DNA of 64,000 bases, from the NCBI RefSeq assembly GCF_000282495.1, contig NZ_AKJE01000025.1:1-64000 (forward strand), read 5' to 3'. Origin of the DNA: Pseudomonas sp. GM79. Its GTDB lineage: Bacteria; Pseudomonadota; Gammaproteobacteria; Pseudomonadales; Pseudomonadaceae. A program made the position numbers and the translations under genes. Shown in pieces: positions 62,529 to 64,000 of the stretch. The notes under the pieces are model-generated. The model searched no databases, had not been told where the DNA came from, and saw only the letters and a program-made list of their open reading frames with translations. Each line of letters starts with the position of its first letter. The stretch's first letter is position 1.

Positions 62529-63721
62529 CAAATGGTCCCTCGCAATGGAGGGTTTTCATCGTTGAGGTAGTAATTGCCGATGGCGTGATATTTCCAGCGC
62601 ACCGGGTCGTGCAGGGTATGCACCCGGGCATTGCGCCAGTGGCGATCCAGGCCGTGTTCGGCCAGGGTCGCCTGGCTGCCGGCCAGTTCGAACAGTGTGC
62701 TGCCGGCGGCGAGGGAGATTTCGGTGCTGATGGCGCGGGCTTCGGCGACGGCAATCGACGCGGCGGCGACGGTCTCGGCATTGGTGTCGGCCTGGGCCTG
62801 GTCGAGGAATTCGCCGGAGCGTTCCAGCAGGGCTTCGGTGGCGTGCAGACGAATACTCAAGTGGCCGAAGCTCTTGATGGTCAGCGGGTCTTCAGTGGCT
62901 TTTTCATGAGTGGCGTCGATCCACGGCCGGGTCTTGGTGCGCACAAAATGCAGTGCATCTTCATACGCTGCGCGGGCGATGCCAGTGTCGATGGCGGCAT
63001 GGAGAATCTGCGCCAACGGGCCGACGGTGGTCGGGCGTTCGAAAGCGCTTTGAAACGGGATCACGTCCTCGGCGGCGACGTAGACGTGCTCGAACACCAC
63101 TGAGCCGCTGCCGGTGGTGCGCTGGCCGAAGCCACTCCAGTCGTCGATCACCGTCAGGCCTTTGCTATTGCGCGGGACGAAGGCCAGTTGCTGCACGCCG
63201 TTTTCATCCACCACTGACGTGGGGATGCGCTGGGCGTAAATCGCGCCGGTGGCGTAGAACTTGCGGCCGTTGATGCGGTAGCCGTTGCCATCGCGAGTCA
63301 GGCTGGTGACGCGATCATGGGCGGTTTTGGTGCCCAGTTCCGCGAGTGCATTGCCGAAGCGCTGGCCGGCCAACACTTCGGCGTACAGGCGTTTTTTCTG
63401 CTCATCGGTGCCGTTCACGCGCAGCACTTCAAGGGCATAGAAATGGTTCTGCGGGATTTGTCCGAGGGAGCCGTCGGCCTGGGCGATCAACGCGATGACC
63501 TTGGCCAGGGTGACGTTGGAAACCCCAGCGCCGCCGTATTCTTTTGGCACGCTGATGCCCCAAAGACCCGAACGGGAAAATACTTCCAGTTCCGGGTACG
63601 GCAAACGACGCTCGCGGTCGCGCAGGGCGCTGTCGCGTTTGAAATCGTCGGCCAGGTCACTGGCGACGATCAGGGCTTGTTCATCGCTGGTGATGACCGC
63701 GACGTGGTGAGAATGAGTCAT
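62528..63721 (-). CDS. sfnB: SfnB-family sulfur-acquisition oxidoreductase
   Basis: The ATG at 63721 follows GGAG by 7 nt. The 397-residue acyl-CoA-dehydrogenase-like flavoprotein (related to DszC and SfnB) has FSRSGLWGISVPKEYGGAGVSN, IPQNHFYALEVLRVNGTDEQKKRLY, NGRKFYATGAIYAQ and ARVHTLHDPVRWKYHAIGNYYLN. It contains no Cys and no Met except the initiator, fitting synthesis under sulfur limitation. It follows a second, homologous gene by 38 bp. Confidence 0.92.
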   Translation of the reverse strand: MTHSHHVAVITSDEQALIVASDLADDFKRDSALRDRERRLPYPELEVFSRSGLWGISVPKEYGGAGVSNVTLAKVIALIAQADGSLGQIPQNHFYALEVLRVNGTDEQKKRLYAEVLAGQRFGNALAELGTKTAHDRVTSLTRDGNGYRINGRKFYATGAIYAQRIPTSVVDENGVQQLAFVPRNSKGLTVIDDWSGFGQRTTGSGSVVFEHVYVAAEDVIPFQSAFERPTTVGPLAQILHAAIDTGIARAAYEDALHFVRTKTRPWIDATHEKATEDPLTIKSFGHLSIRLHATEALLERSGEFLDQAQADTNAETVAAASIAVAEARAISTEISLAAGSTLFELAGSQATLAEHGLDRHWRNARVHTLHDPVRWKYHAIGNYYLNDENPPLRGTI

Positions 63722-63759
63722 GTGTTTCTCCAGGGATCTGGTCAAAAAGGTTCTGGTGG

Positions 63760-64000
63760 TCAGATCCAGGAATGCCGCGCAGGCAAGGTTCCATTGAGGT
63801 GGTAAGCGCCAACCGCGTGATACTTCCAGCGCACCGGGTCGTGCAGCGTGTGCACTCGGGCATTGCGCCAGTGGCGGTCGAGGTTGAATTCGGCGAGGGT
63901 GGCGCGGCTGCCGGCCAGTTCGAAGAGCTTTTCGCTGGCCAGCAGCGAGATCTCGGTGGTCAGCACTTTGGCTTCAGCCACGGCAATCGAGGCGCGCGCA
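63760..64000 (-). CDS. Second SfnB-like oxidoreductase, 3' part
   Basis: The frame is open from the window edge to the stop at 63760. The ~79 visible C-terminal residues (SLLASEKLFELAGSRATLAE, HWRNARVHTLHDPVRWKYHAV) are closely similar to the end of the adjacent SfnB, so this is a tandem paralog. No Cys or Met is seen in this part. The rest lies outside the window. Confidence 0.88.
   Translation of the reverse strand, partial: ARASIAVAEAKVLTTEISLLASEKLFELAGSRATLAEFNLDRHWRNARVHTLHDPVRWKYHAVGAYHLNGTLPARHSWI

Overview
The window reads as chromosomal DNA of a fluorescent-group Pseudomonas. The grounds are high GC, full-length genes with Pseudomonas-type relatives (gabDT, oscA-sbp-cysTWA, SfnB-type oxidoreductases, DUF2789, a DUF6124/DUF3077-type gene), and dozens of short palindromic REP elements of the classes typical of that group. 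There are no rRNA genes, phage genes, insertion sequences or CRISPR arrays. One tRNA (Arg, anticodon CCG) is present.

Layout. (1) 1-6701: the 3' end of a giant Ig-like-repeat surface protein, followed by a tightly packed set of a TolC-type outer-membrane factor, a stand-alone APS kinase, an aspartyl/asparaginyl beta-hydroxylase and a PAPS-type sulfotransferase. This looks like an export-plus-modification operon and may be a hydroxylation/sulfation system for the surface protein. (2) 6979-12584: slipin/NfeD membrane pair, YbaK deacylase, DUF2789, a ParE/RHH toxin-antitoxin pair, a small membrane protein and a DUF945 protein. (3) 13002-19373: complete pgaABCD operon for poly-N-acetylglucosamine. 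(4) 19510-25310: Rieske/FAD reductase, PEBP protein, a VWA lipoprotein with ECF sigma and putative anti-sigma factor, and the tRNA. (5) 25658-34523: gabD-gabT, an HDOD response regulator, a diguanylate cyclase, a DesB-like desaturase and a PAS-GGDEF-EAL protein. (6) 34665-39008: oscA-sbp-cysTWA sulfate-uptake operon. (7) 39116-43213: Mpo1-like protein, Crp/Fnr regulator, receiver-only response regulator, AraC regulator divergent from a membrane desaturase. (8) 43679-49825: hydrolase, SfnR-like sigma-54 activator lacking a DNA-binding domain, orphan MetQ-like binding protein, 31-residue ORF, amino-acid (possibly cystine) ABC transporter. (9) 49969-57974: AAA ATPase, TriABC-like two-adaptor RND pump, methyltransferase and a DUF6124-like gene with a remarkable structured leader. 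(10) 58457-64000: metNIQ transporter, then an NtaA/SnaA-type flavin monooxygenase, sfnB and a second truncated sfnB-like gene.

Theme. Regions 6, 8 and 10 form a dispersed sulfur-acquisition zone: sulfate, methionine and probably cystine uptake plus desulfurising oxidoreductases. Several of these proteins are nearly free of Cys and Met (Sbp, OscA, MetQ and the 397-residue SfnB contain only the initiator Met). The first operon consumes sulfur as PAPS, so it may also be sulfur-responsive.

The two observations judged most likely to be new are the hydroxylase/APS-kinase/sulfotransferase set tied to the Ig-repeat protein, and the 57984-58237 leader, in which a hairpin loop is an exact 8-nt complement of the downstream Shine-Dalgarno region with competing partners upstream.
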